The notes under the pieces are model-generated. The model was given only the letters and a program-made list of their open reading frames with translations, searched no databases and was not told the DNA's origin. Positions 1 to 6,823 of a DNA stretch of 7,288 bases are shown piece after piece. The position numbers and the translations under genes are program-made. This stretch comes from an uncultured bacterium (GTDB lineage Bacteria > Verrucomicrobiota > Kiritimatiellia > UBA8416 > CALETX01): the NCBI GenBank assembly GCA_937920455.1, contig CALETX010000097.1, positions 1 to 7,288 on the forward strand. Direction: 5' to 3'. Every line of letters starts with the position of its first letter. Within the stretch, counting starts at the first letter, position 1.

Positions 1-346
1 CCTCTGGCAAGAAGGCTTTCCATGCTTCCTTGCCGCCTAACTTTGTCTGCTTCCAGTCCGTAATGCGAACTCCGCCGCTGATGATCGCCTTTTCGCCAGG
101 GTACGGTCTGAAAGTTACAGGCCACGAGACGCCCGGCCTTATGACAACCGGCTCGGTAACACAATAAGTGCCTCCGCGAAGCAAAACCGTCACAGGGCCG
201 GTCAGAACGCCCTGCGCCTTGAGAACACCAATCCTGGCCACAGCCCCTGCCAGGGTAGCAAGTGGCCCGTCTGAACCATCCTTCGTCGGCGCCTTGTATC
301 TTCCGCTCCAACTGTCACGACCATTCGCTGATACGTACAGTTCCAT
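1..346 (-). CDS. Right-handed parallel beta-helix protein, N-terminal part (runs off left edge)
   Basis: The minus-strand frame opens at ATG 346-344 and stays open to the left edge, giving 115 residues that start MELYVSANGRDSWSG. The beginning (LYVSANGRDSWSG, residues 3-15), then DGSDGPLATLAGA (23-35), GPVTVLLRGGTY (50-61) and FRPYPGEKAIISGG (79-92) follow the usual opening of bacterial parallel beta-helix proteins related to pectate lyases and DUF1565-like proteins. In that family the first region precedes a long stack of beta-helix coils acting on, or binding, polysaccharide. The coils and any catalytic residues lie outside the window, so activity (lyase, epimerase, glycosidase or non-catalytic) is undetermined. 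No signal peptide is visible from this start, yet AAGGAGG lies 7 bases upstream, so the start is well supported. It follows the phosphoesterase gene by 13 bases and should be co-transcribed with it. Confidence 0.8.
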   Translation of the reverse strand, partial: MELYVSANGRDSWSGRYKAPTKDGSDGPLATLAGAVARIGVLKAQGVLTGPVTVLLRGGTYCVTEPVVIRPGVSWPVTFRPYPGEKAIISGGVRITDWKQTKLGGKEAWKAFLPE

Positions 347-353
347 GGCGCCC

Positions 354-360
354 CCTCCTT
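354..360 (-). promoter_or_regulatory. Ribosome binding site of the beta-helix gene
   Basis: The minus strand reads AAGGAGG at 360-354, 7 bases before ATG 346. Its first A is the last base of the phosphoesterase stop codon TGA (362-360). This near-perfect Shine-Dalgarno fixes the start at 346 and argues against an upstream start that would add a signal peptide. Confidence 0.75.
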
Positions 361-1019
361 CATGCGCAATGTTTGAGTTCAAGTTTCCTGACAACCCCGG
401 ATTCAACTTCAAGCAGAACATAACTTCCGCGCCTGACCGGCCCCGGATTTGCCACGATGCAGTCTCCTATCCGATCAACGCCGGCTCCCTCATGTATATG
501 GCCGCACAAACATACCAGAGGCTTTTCTTCTTCAATGAACCTGCTAATAGCAGCAGATCCAACATGTCCCAGGAAGGAGCGATCGCAGACTGTGTTTAAA
601 GGAGGCTGATGCGTAACGAGCGCAAAGGGCTGCGCAGCCGGAACAAGTTCTCGCGCCTGGGTACACATTGACTCAAAGCCTTCTTCATCCGTCTCGTTTG
701 GCGTAGTTCCGGGACATGGCAAGGAACGAGGAATTCCAAGAAAATAGATGGCACCAAGATTCACCGCCCTGCCGCGCAGGCTTATCTGGCTAACGGTCAG
801 CCAATCTCCGACCTCGGGAGGATCGCAATTTCCATCAATGCCGAAAACTTTGTCAGCATGAGATCTTGCAATCTTTACGATGGCCTCGGCATCCTCCGTT
901 GTCCCGAAATTTGTAATGTCACCGAGAAGCAATACCGCATCAATAACGGACTCGCTGCTCAGAACTCGATCAAGCGCCGTCCCATCTCCGTGTATGTCTG
1001 CCACACCTACTATGATCAT
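360..1019 (-). CDS. Calcineurin-like metallophosphoesterase (COG2129-like)
   Basis: This 219-residue protein carries the complete metallophosphoesterase signature in order: D-x-H (D8, H10 in ADIHG), GD (G33-D34 in LLGDITNFG), GNCD (G63-D66, with N64), a histidine in VTHQPP (H137) and GHIHE (H174, H176). These residues bind the di-metal centre in the family. The GDITNFG, GNCDPPE, CLCGHIHEG and ANPGPVRRG wording resembles the COG2129 group of Icc-related predicted phosphoesterases, which are short, single-domain and cytoplasmic. Length fits the family. The natural substrate is not predictable: phosphomonoesters, phosphodiesters and cyclic nucleotides are all known for relatives. A GGAG (1031-1028) sits 8 bases before the ATG. 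It is preceded by the largest intergenic gap of the block (69 bases, containing a hairpin), so its expression may be partly uncoupled from the dehydrogenase genes upstream. Confidence 0.88.
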   Translation of the reverse strand: MIIVGVADIHGDGTALDRVLSSESVIDAVLLLGDITNFGTTEDAEAIVKIARSHADKVFGIDGNCDPPEVGDWLTVSQISLRGRAVNLGAIYFLGIPRSLPCPGTTPNETDEEGFESMCTQARELVPAAQPFALVTHQPPLNTVCDRSFLGHVGSAAISRFIEEEKPLVCLCGHIHEGAGVDRIGDCIVANPGPVRRGSYVLLEVESGVVRKLELKHCA

Positions 1020-1059
1020 ATCCAGCGCTCCACAAGTTAACCAGATGTCTATTTGGCCG

Positions 1060-1081
1060 CAACTGGACTAGCCGCCAGTTG
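1060..1081 (-). other. Hairpin in the gap before the phosphoesterase gene
   Basis: The minus strand contains CAACTGG, an 8-base spacer, then CCAGTTG, a perfect 7-bp inverted repeat. It starts 8 bases after the stop codon of the Gfo/Idh gene (1091-1089). No U-run follows it in the transcript, so it does not look like an intrinsic terminator. It could be an RNA stem that affects 3' stability or processing of the upstream message, or an operator. It is the only notable structure in the 69-base gap. Confidence 0.45.
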
Positions 1082-1088
1082 AGGCGGA

Positions 1089-2165
1089 TTACTTTCTCCA
1101 TTCCCAAATGGATTCGTCATCTTCCACCGGCAAATCCACAGGCGTGCCTTTTGCGGCCGAGTGATACATGGCCAGAACAATCTCAAGAGTGGGACGCACA
1201 GACTCCACAGTGATAATCGGATCTCGGCCAGTTTTGATTGAATCTATCATGTCCTCGATTACCACCTGGTGATCATGATAGCCAATGTCAGCTGCGCCGG
1301 TGGCGCCGGTCGGCTGGCTTGCATTTCCTATTTGGCGGATCGCATCATCCTCCGGCGTCTCCTCCCTGAACTTCCATGTTGCCATACGCTCGCCAACCAT
1401 TATAGCCGTGCCATCCGTGCCGTTTATCTCTATTCTTACATCGGTCCCCGGCCACAAAGCAGTGGAAGCTTCCACGACACCCTGCGCCCCGTTCTCGAAA
1501 TCAAGGAACGCAAGAAGGGTGTCTTCAAGCGCAATCGAAGGATGAGCAAGATTAGTCATCCTCGCCTGAACGCGCCTGGCCGGCCCTGCAAGATGCTGAA
1601 GCAGGTCAATGTAATGAAAGGCATGCTGAACAGTAACTCCGGCTCCTGATCGCCTCGACATTCGCCAGGCATCGGACTGGTAATACTCTGTGCTGCGGAA
1701 CCACTTCATGATCGCATCCGCATGAAGCAGTCTGCCGAAACGCCCGTCGGATACGGCTTTTTTCATGGCCTGAACGGCCTTCCTGACCCTGCATTGAACA
1801 GTGCAGGCAAACTTCACTCCCGCCTTCCTGCACGCTTCCACCATGGCATCTGTTTCTCTCAGCGTCATAGCAGGAGGTTTCTCGGTGATGACGTGTTTCC
1901 CCGCAGCAGCGCACTTAATAACGGCATCCGCATGAAGATGATTAGGCAACGCAACATTAACAACATCCACGGCAGGATGGCACAGCATTTCGTCCAAGCC
2001 ACCGAATGCCGTCGCATCGAATTCAGCGGCCAGTTTTTCTGCCCTGGCCTTGTTCACGTCAGCAAAACCAACAAGCCGCGCTCCTGAGCAAGCCTTTATA
2101 GCCTTAGCGTGAAAAGGGGCAATCAACCCCGCTCCAAGAATTCCAAAGCCCAACTCCTGTTCCAT
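1089..2165 (-). CDS. Gfo/Idh/MocA family oxidoreductase (full length)
   Basis: Numbered from ATG 2165 (358 residues), the protein starts with a Rossmann fold: FGILGAGLIAPFHAKAI holds the GxGxxx dinucleotide loop, and an acidic residue closes strand 2 (D36 in GFADVN), typical for NAD(H). The family motif EKPPAM follows (E95-K96-P97; the lysine is catalytic). The C-terminal alpha/beta domain carries the catalytic-site histidine and aspartate in HAFHYIDLL (H184, D187). Members oxidise or reduce sugars, inositols, sugar acids or sugar nucleotides; the substrate cannot be read from these motifs. The frame is open to an earlier ATG at 2189, but GGGGAGG (2179-2173) lies inside that extension, 7 bases before ATG 2165, so the short form is preferred (adjacent ATG 2168 is also possible). 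It follows the zinc dehydrogenase gene by about 29 bases and probably shares its pathway. It is a second Gfo/Idh gene, distinct in sequence from the partial one at the right edge. Confidence 0.92.
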   Translation of the reverse strand: MEQELGFGILGAGLIAPFHAKAIKACSGARLVGFADVNKARAEKLAAEFDATAFGGLDEMLCHPAVDVVNVALPNHLHADAVIKCAAAGKHVITEKPPAMTLRETDAMVEACRKAGVKFACTVQCRVRKAVQAMKKAVSDGRFGRLLHADAIMKWFRSTEYYQSDAWRMSRRSGAGVTVQHAFHYIDLLQHLAGPARRVQARMTNLAHPSIALEDTLLAFLDFENGAQGVVEASTALWPGTDVRIEINGTDGTAIMVGERMATWKFREETPEDDAIRQIGNASQPTGATGAADIGYHDHQVVIEDMIDSIKTGRDPIITVESVRPTLEIVLAMYHSAAKGTPVDLPVEDDESIWEWRK

Positions 2166-2172
2166 CATCCCA

Positions 2173-2179
2173 CCTCCCC
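2173..2179 (-). promoter_or_regulatory. Ribosome binding site deciding the Gfo/Idh start
   Basis: The minus strand reads GGGGAGG at 2179-2173. It is 7 bases from ATG 2165 and 4 bases from ATG 2168, and lies downstream of the alternative ATG at 2189. This supports the shorter protein, without the atypical Arg/Gly-rich leader MRWRGGGM. Confidence 0.65.
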
Positions 2180-2194
2180 GCCAGCGCACACCCG

Positions 2195-3244
2195 TTAAAT
2201 ATCCTCTGAGGACGGAATCATAAGCGCCTTCAGAGCCTTCAGCGCCTCAATATCCTGAAAAACAGATTCCCATTCTTCAAGAGGGGACTTGTGCGTTATC
2301 AGACGCTCCGCAGGCACCGCGCCCCCTGCAATAAGGTTGATAGCCCTGTCCCATGAAGTGTAGCTCGTAGAAAGGTTGAAGATCAGCTTTACAACCCTGA
2401 ACTGAAATTTGTCCCACGGCAATTCTACCGGCCTGCCTCCAGTCAGTCCAATCGCGCACACGGACCCGCCCTTCCTGACAAGGTCCACGGTGCCGGCGAT
2501 TGCTCCAGGAGATCCACTGCATTCGATCACCACGTCTGCTCCATATCCGCCGCTCAGTTCCATTACCGCAGCCGAGGCATCTGTCTTCTCAACGTTCACC
2601 GTATTACGGAAGCCAAGTTCTTTTGCTTTTGCGAGTCTCAAGCCCTCGTCCGCGCCAGCGCCGAGGATCACGACATCACGCGCGCCTGCCGCTCGCGCCA
2701 CTAATGCCGCCAACAATCCTATCGGCCCAGGACCCACAACCACTGCCAGGTCACCCGAGACGATGCCTGTTCGTTCAAGAAGATCGTGCACAATATTGGC
2801 TGTGGGCTCGACCATAGCAGCCTGATCCCATGTCATATGGTCCGGGATCCTGTGCAGAAGCGCCTCAGGATACACAATATATTCTGCCATCCCACCGTGA
2901 ATTCCCCAGCCCGGGGACCTTTTTTCAGGACAGATCTGTATATTTCCAGTCCTGCACAGAGGACAAATCCCGCACGCTCTGGTGTGCGGCTCTGCCACAA
3001 CTCTATCCCCTTCCCGAAACCGACGGCATCCCTGCCCGCACTTTACTATGGTGCCAGTAAACTCATGCCCGAGTATTACCGGCGGCCAGTATGGGAAAGT
3101 ATCATGCCACACATGGATGTCAGACCCGCATACCCCGCACGCCGCTATCTTGATCTTGACCTCGCCCGGCCCTGGTTCGGGCTCAGGCATGTCCACAACC
3201 TCTATAAAGCCTCGTCCTTTCCTGGTCTTGACAATCGCTTTCAT
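2195..3244 (-). CDS. Zinc-dependent medium-chain dehydrogenase (sorbitol/threonine dehydrogenase-like)
   Basis: This 349-residue protein belongs to the zinc-containing alcohol dehydrogenase superfamily, close to the COG1063 polyol/threonine dehydrogenase group. The GroES-like N-terminal half has CGVCGSDIH (C39 is the expected catalytic zinc ligand), GHEFTG (H60, E61) and the four-cysteine structural zinc loop C91-C94-C97-C105. VEPTAN (E146) is the usual conserved site before the Rossmann domain, which carries GPGPIG (171-176). The family oxidises secondary alcohols of polyols, sugars or hydroxy amino acids with NAD(P)+; the exact substrate is not predictable. All metal-binding residues are present, so it should be active and cytoplasmic. 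Its ATG overlaps the stop of the M20 gene by four bases (ATGA, 3244-3241) and only a weak GGGGA precedes it, which suggests translational coupling. The next gene is a Gfo/Idh oxidoreductase, a frequent partner of such dehydrogenases in sugar and inositol catabolism. Confidence 0.92.
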   Translation of the reverse strand: MKAIVKTRKGRGFIEVVDMPEPEPGPGEVKIKIAACGVCGSDIHVWHDTFPYWPPVILGHEFTGTIVKCGQGCRRFREGDRVVAEPHTRACGICPLCRTGNIQICPEKRSPGWGIHGGMAEYIVYPEALLHRIPDHMTWDQAAMVEPTANIVHDLLERTGIVSGDLAVVVGPGPIGLLAALVARAAGARDVVILGAGADEGLRLAKAKELGFRNTVNVEKTDASAAVMELSGGYGADVVIECSGSPGAIAGTVDLVRKGGSVCAIGLTGGRPVELPWDKFQFRVVKLIFNLSTSYTSWDRAINLIAGGAVPAERLITHKSPLEEWESVFQDIEALKALKALMIPSSEDI

Positions 3245-4497
3245 AAGTCCCCGCCACAGAAACGCCGGGCAAATTCGACCGCAACTCTCGCCATATTCGC
3301 AATTTCATCAACGGATATGTGTTCGTCCTTGGAATGCGCCACGGCAAGGGACCCAGGCCCCATCACAACGGTTGGAATTCCCAACATTCGGCTGTAGAAC
3401 CATGCGTCGCAAGAGGCAGGCATGCCGCCTTCGCTAAGCGACACATTGGATCGCGCCGCGGCCTCAAGAAGCATGCGTCCTAACTCGTTGCCCGGCGGAA
3501 GGACGCTGCAGTCATGCCTGTACATAAAATGAAACCTGCTATTTTTAGCCAAGAAAGGATCGCCATTGGCAAGCAATGAACAAAGATCCTCCATCACTTT
3601 CTCTTTGGTCATGTTTGGCAGAAAACCAAGGACGCCCTCCAACGTTGCGACTGCCGGCGCCGCCGCAGGCCAATTGCCGGCGTTCAAACGGCCAAAGGTC
3701 AGAGGCATTGGATTTTCATAAACATCGAAAAGCGGAAATCCACGCGAGCGACGGAGAAGGTCTGCGTGGTAGCCCTCCAGAAGGCTCATCGCATCTCTTG
3801 CCATCAAAAGAGCGCTGCGCGTCTTCCCTGCCTGTCCGCTGTGGCCGGCTATTCCTCTGCACTCCAGGCGGAACCACACCGCACCCCGCACAGACGTGAA
3901 AAGCTTCCCATCCGACGGTTCGAAGACCAGGCAGGCATCCCCCTTCTCACCTTTCCGAACCAACGCCAGAGTCCCATTGCCGCCATTTTCTTCTTCCACC
4001 ACAAGATGAGCAACCACACGACCTCTTTTCAGAATCCCTGTTTCTCTAAGAACCCGCAATATAAGGTAAATGACGGCAGCCTGACCCTTTGCATCGCATG
4101 AACCTCTGCCACGCACCACTCCATTTTCCACAACCGGCGTCCATGGCGCAGGCATGTCTTCCGACGGGGGGACCACATCCACGTGCGTGTTAAGTATCAG
4201 AGTCCGGCCGCTTGATCTTCCTTCAACTTCCGCGGCAAGGTTGAACCTGCCCTCGTAATCAATGTTGGGAATCGGATCTGAGTAATCAGGATCGTTCTTC
4301 AATTCGTTCGATAGTTCCACACGCCGGGCATTCAGGCCTGCGTCCCGGAGGGCGTCCTCCAGGAAATTCATGGCGTCCATCTCCAATCCGGGAATGCTGG
4401 GCCGGCTGATAAGCCCGCAAAGAAAGTTGACTGTGTCGGGCAGCAAACGGCGGACAGCGTCCGCCACACTTGTGGTCGAGTTTGCCATGCCGCTCAT
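3241..4497 (-). CDS. M20 family deacylase/peptidase (ArgE/DapE type)
   Basis: This 418-residue protein is a complete M20 metallohydrolase. Metal and catalytic residues appear in order: H105 and D107 in NTHVDVVPP, bridging D135 in GRGSCDAKGQ, the catalytic and ligand glutamates in VVEEENGGNG (E169, E170), E193 in VFEPSDG, H219 of the lid/dimer domain in IAGHSGQ, and H388 in VAHSKDEH. The spacing and the PAPWTPVVENG stretch match the ArgE/DapE (acetylornithine deacetylase/succinyl-diaminopimelate desuccinylase) branch, not the carbamoylase/hydantoinase branch. The expected reaction is hydrolysis of an N-acyl amide bond to a free amine and a carboxylate, in the cytoplasm. The context is not arginine or lysine biosynthesis, so argE or dapE is not assigned. 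Its ATG overlaps the aminotransferase stop by four bases (ATGA, 4497-4494). No strong Shine-Dalgarno precedes it, consistent with coupling; an internal ATG at 4488 is a less likely start. Confidence 0.92.
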   Translation of the reverse strand: MSGMANSTTSVADAVRRLLPDTVNFLCGLISRPSIPGLEMDAMNFLEDALRDAGLNARRVELSNELKNDPDYSDPIPNIDYEGRFNLAAEVEGRSSGRTLILNTHVDVVPPSEDMPAPWTPVVENGVVRGRGSCDAKGQAAVIYLILRVLRETGILKRGRVVAHLVVEEENGGNGTLALVRKGEKGDACLVFEPSDGKLFTSVRGAVWFRLECRGIAGHSGQAGKTRSALLMARDAMSLLEGYHADLLRRSRGFPLFDVYENPMPLTFGRLNAGNWPAAAPAVATLEGVLGFLPNMTKEKVMEDLCSLLANGDPFLAKNSRFHFMYRHDCSVLPPGNELGRMLLEAAARSNVSLSEGGMPASCDAWFYSRMLGIPTVVMGPGSLAVAHSKDEHISVDEIANMARVAVEFARRFCGGDL

Positions 4498-5819
4498 GGC
4501 AGTCTTATGCCCTTGAGAACGCCTGCCATGATGGACAGGCTCTCGTCGGCCTCTTCCTTGCTAATGACCAGTGGAGGAGCAACTCTGATGACGTTCCCAT
4601 ACAAGCCCACCGATCCAACCAAAAGGCCAGCATTAGCACAGTTGTCTATAATAGGACGTATAAGCTCGGGAGCAGGCTCCTTGGTCTTCTTGTCTCTGAC
4701 AAACTCCAAACCCATCACCAGTCCCATCCCACGAACATCACCCAGATACGGGCACTCCTTGGCAATTGCCCTGAGTCTCTTTTTCATATATGCGCCAATT
4801 TTGGCGGAGTTTTCCACAAGAGGCTCCTTTTGATAAATCTCGAGGACCGCCACAACCGCCGCGCTCGCAATAGGGTTCCCGCCGAGTGTGCTCGACATCT
4901 CCCCTTTTTTTAGACAGGAGAATATCTGGTCCCTGGCAGCGACAGCGGACACTGGAGCGCCGCATCCTATGGCCTTACCGATTACCATTATATCTATATC
5001 AAGGTTTTCATGCTGCTGCGCCCACATCTTACCAGTCCGGCCGTAAGATGACTGGACCTCGTCGAGCGTCACAAGCATTTCATGTTTATGTGCCCACTCC
5101 ACCAGCCTTGTAAGCCAGCCGGGGGGAGGAAAAATAAATCCCGCTGCACCTTGGTACGGTTCAACCAGCACACCCCCCAGGCTGCCAGTGGAGTTGGCCG
5201 CAACTATGTTATCAAGCATCTGAAAATACCTGTCGAACCGAGGCGCTCCTTGGCACAAACCAAGAGGATCGCGATATGGATTCGGATACGGCGCTCTTAT
5301 AATCCCTGGAACCGTTGGACCATACAAGCGCTTTGGCCCCGGCAATCCGCCTGCGGATGCAGCTCCGAACGTCCGTCCGTGGAACCCCCCTTCAAAAGCA
5401 AGAATCTCAAATTTGCCTGTATAACGCTTCATCAGACGAAGGGCAGCCTCAATACCTTCGCTGCCGGTGCTCAGAAAAAAACACTTGTTCAAGTGAGGCG
5501 GAAGAGCCTCCACAAGCGCCTCGGCTGCCAAAATGCGCTCCACGTTGGCACATTCATAGTTGTTCAGAAGCCGTTCCGCCGCCCTTTTTATGGCCTCCAC
5601 AAGGTGAGGATGGCAATGCCCGACGTTGGTCACCAGTACGCCAGATGTCCAGTCTATGTAGCGGTTACCGTCCACATCGGTCACAATACAGCCCCTGGCG
5701 GTGTCCCATACCACCGGCGCCTGATAACCGACAACGTCCGCCTCGGCCCTATGCCACCTTTCAAGCAAGACACGGCCCTTGGGGCCAGGTAGAGTACCCT
5801 GAACATGAGTCAACTTCAT
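4494..5819 (-). CDS. Class III PLP-dependent aminotransferase
   Basis: This 441-residue protein has the full fold-type I, class III aminotransferase motif set: STGSEGIEAALR (117-128, phosphate-binding region), FEGGFHGRT (142-150), VEPYQGAAG (219-227), LDEVQSSYGRTGK (252-264, with pyridine-ring aspartate D253), the Schiff-base lysine K282 in VIGKAIGCGAP, and STLGGNP (310-316). The family includes acetylornithine, 4-aminobutyrate, beta-alanine and other omega-amine transaminases, and 2,2-dialkylglycine decarboxylase. The motifs do not discriminate among them. It would move an amino group between an amine and a 2-oxoacid in the cytosol. It directly precedes the M20 deacylase with a 4-base overlap, so deacylation followed by transamination (or the reverse) of the same metabolite is plausible. 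A GGGGGA stretch (5832-5827) about 7 bases upstream serves as ribosome binding site. Its ATG overlaps the stop of the 2-hydroxyacid dehydrogenase gene (5819-5816). Confidence 0.93.
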   Translation of the reverse strand: MKLTHVQGTLPGPKGRVLLERWHRAEADVVGYQAPVVWDTARGCIVTDVDGNRYIDWTSGVLVTNVGHCHPHLVEAIKRAAERLLNNYECANVERILAAEALVEALPPHLNKCFFLSTGSEGIEAALRLMKRYTGKFEILAFEGGFHGRTFGAASAGGLPGPKRLYGPTVPGIIRAPYPNPYRDPLGLCQGAPRFDRYFQMLDNIVAANSTGSLGGVLVEPYQGAAGFIFPPPGWLTRLVEWAHKHEMLVTLDEVQSSYGRTGKMWAQQHENLDIDIMVIGKAIGCGAPVSAVAARDQIFSCLKKGEMSSTLGGNPIASAAVVAVLEIYQKEPLVENSAKIGAYMKKRLRAIAKECPYLGDVRGMGLVMGLEFVRDKKTKEPAPELIRPIIDNCANAGLLVGSVGLYGNVIRVAPPLVISKEEADESLSIMAGVLKGIRLP

Positions 5820-6823
5820 TTCGAGATCCCCCTCTGTTTGGGATGGTTGAAGACCTCAGGATTCACCACGTACTTCGCGGGCTTCCCCGCCGCAAATGAA
5901 AGTATGTCTTCGAGAATTCTTTCACGGATCGCCCAGCCAGACTCATCAGAGGCCCAAGCGATGTGCGGAGTCAGAATGACATTGTCCAAACCAAACAGCG
6001 GGTGGCCAGGTGGTGGCGGCTCCAAATCATAGACATCTATCGCTGCGCCTGCTATGCGCCGAGACCTCAACGCATCAACAAGCGCATCCGTGTCCACCAT
6101 CCCTCCGCGTGAGGTGTTGATAAGAAATGCGGTCGGCTTCATCAAAGACAGTGTGGCCGCGTTGATCATCCGCCGAGTCTCATCGTTTAGAGGAGTGTGA
6201 ATGGTCACAAAGTCGGACAAACGAAGCAGAGTGTGAAGGTCCACAAATTCTATCCCTGTTGCCCTTTTCCTATGCTCACTCAGATAAGGATCGCAACCGA
6301 TTATCCTGAAACCGAAGCTGGCAAGCTTCGCCGCAACACGTCCGCCGATCCTCCCGACACCCAGGATTCCAAGCGTCTTGCCCTGCATGCGTGGAATGGG
6401 GAAAAGGCCGGTAAAATCCCACTGACCGGCTTTGCTCGAACGCTCGAGAATGCTGCGACCCATAACAATCTTGCGCGCGCAAGCCATGATAAGAGCGATT
6501 GCATGCTCAGCCACGTCCTCACGGCAATAATCCGGCTGATAGGCGAACTGTACACCAAGTTTAGTGCACGCATTGACATCAACATTGTCGTAGCCAATGC
6601 CATGCCTGATGATAAGGCGGCATTTCGGCAGCCTTTCAAGCATCTGCTCATCCACCTTCACCATGTTCACAACAAGAACGTCCGCGTCGCCGACAGCCTT
6701 CACAACATCATCCACTGGACGATGTTTGAGTTGAAAAGCCGAAAACTCGATGTTTGCTTCAGACAGCTTTCGCGCCTCCCACTCCAGCTCTTCTTCAATG
6801 TAATCCGTCACGGCGACTTTCAT
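5816..6823 (-). CDS. D-isomer-specific 2-hydroxyacid dehydrogenase (CtBP/SerA-like)
   Basis: This 335-residue protein is a complete NAD-dependent D-2-hydroxyacid dehydrogenase. The split substrate domain shows RHGIGYDNVDV (73-83) and PDYCREDVAEHAIAL (97-111). The Rossmann domain has GVGRIGG (155-161) with D178 in GCDPY closing strand 2, the usual choice for NAD over NADP. Catalytic residues are R239 in NTSRGGMVD, E268 in YDLEPP and H287 in LTPHIAW. The PDYC and HIAW-ASDES wording recalls the bacterial 'C-terminal binding protein'-like group. There is no C-terminal ACT domain, so it is not a regulated full-length SerA. It would interconvert a 2-oxoacid and its D-2-hydroxyacid. AAAAGGGGG (6836-6828) is its ribosome binding site. 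Its ATG follows the upstream stop directly (TGAATG), and its own stop overlaps the aminotransferase start. Confidence 0.93.
   Translation of the reverse strand: MKVAVTDYIEEELEWEARKLSEANIEFSAFQLKHRPVDDVVKAVGDADVLVVNMVKVDEQMLERLPKCRLIIRHGIGYDNVDVNACTKLGVQFAYQPDYCREDVAEHAIALIMACARKIVMGRSILERSSKAGQWDFTGLFPIPRMQGKTLGILGVGRIGGRVAAKLASFGFRIIGCDPYLSEHRKRATGIEFVDLHTLLRLSDFVTIHTPLNDETRRMINAATLSLMKPTAFLINTSRGGMVDTDALVDALRSRRIAGAAIDVYDLEPPPPGHPLFGLDNVILTPHIAWASDESGWAIRERILEDILSFAAGKPAKYVVNPEVFNHPKQRGISK

Noticed and set aside
168..599. A 143-codon plus-strand open frame over the beta-helix/phosphoesterase junction
   Set aside because: It overlaps two well-supported minus-strand genes, and the protein has no recognisable motif.
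1020..1088. Possible internal promoter (TTGCGG, 16 bases, TTAACT on the minus strand) before the phosphoesterase gene
   Set aside because: Both boxes match the sigma-70 consensus poorly, and the -35 overlaps the hairpin. It is not enough to call.
2226..2242. Short direct repeat (GCCTTCAG twice, 9-base period) near the 3' end of the zinc dehydrogenase gene
   Set aside because: It encodes ALKALKAL in the normal C-terminal position of the family and fits an ordinary helix-strand ending; there is no sign of an expansion or frameshift.
5082..5792. A 236-codon plus-strand open frame opposite the aminotransferase
   Set aside because: It is entirely antisense to a gene with all catalytic motifs intact, and its product has low-complexity, non-domain-like composition.
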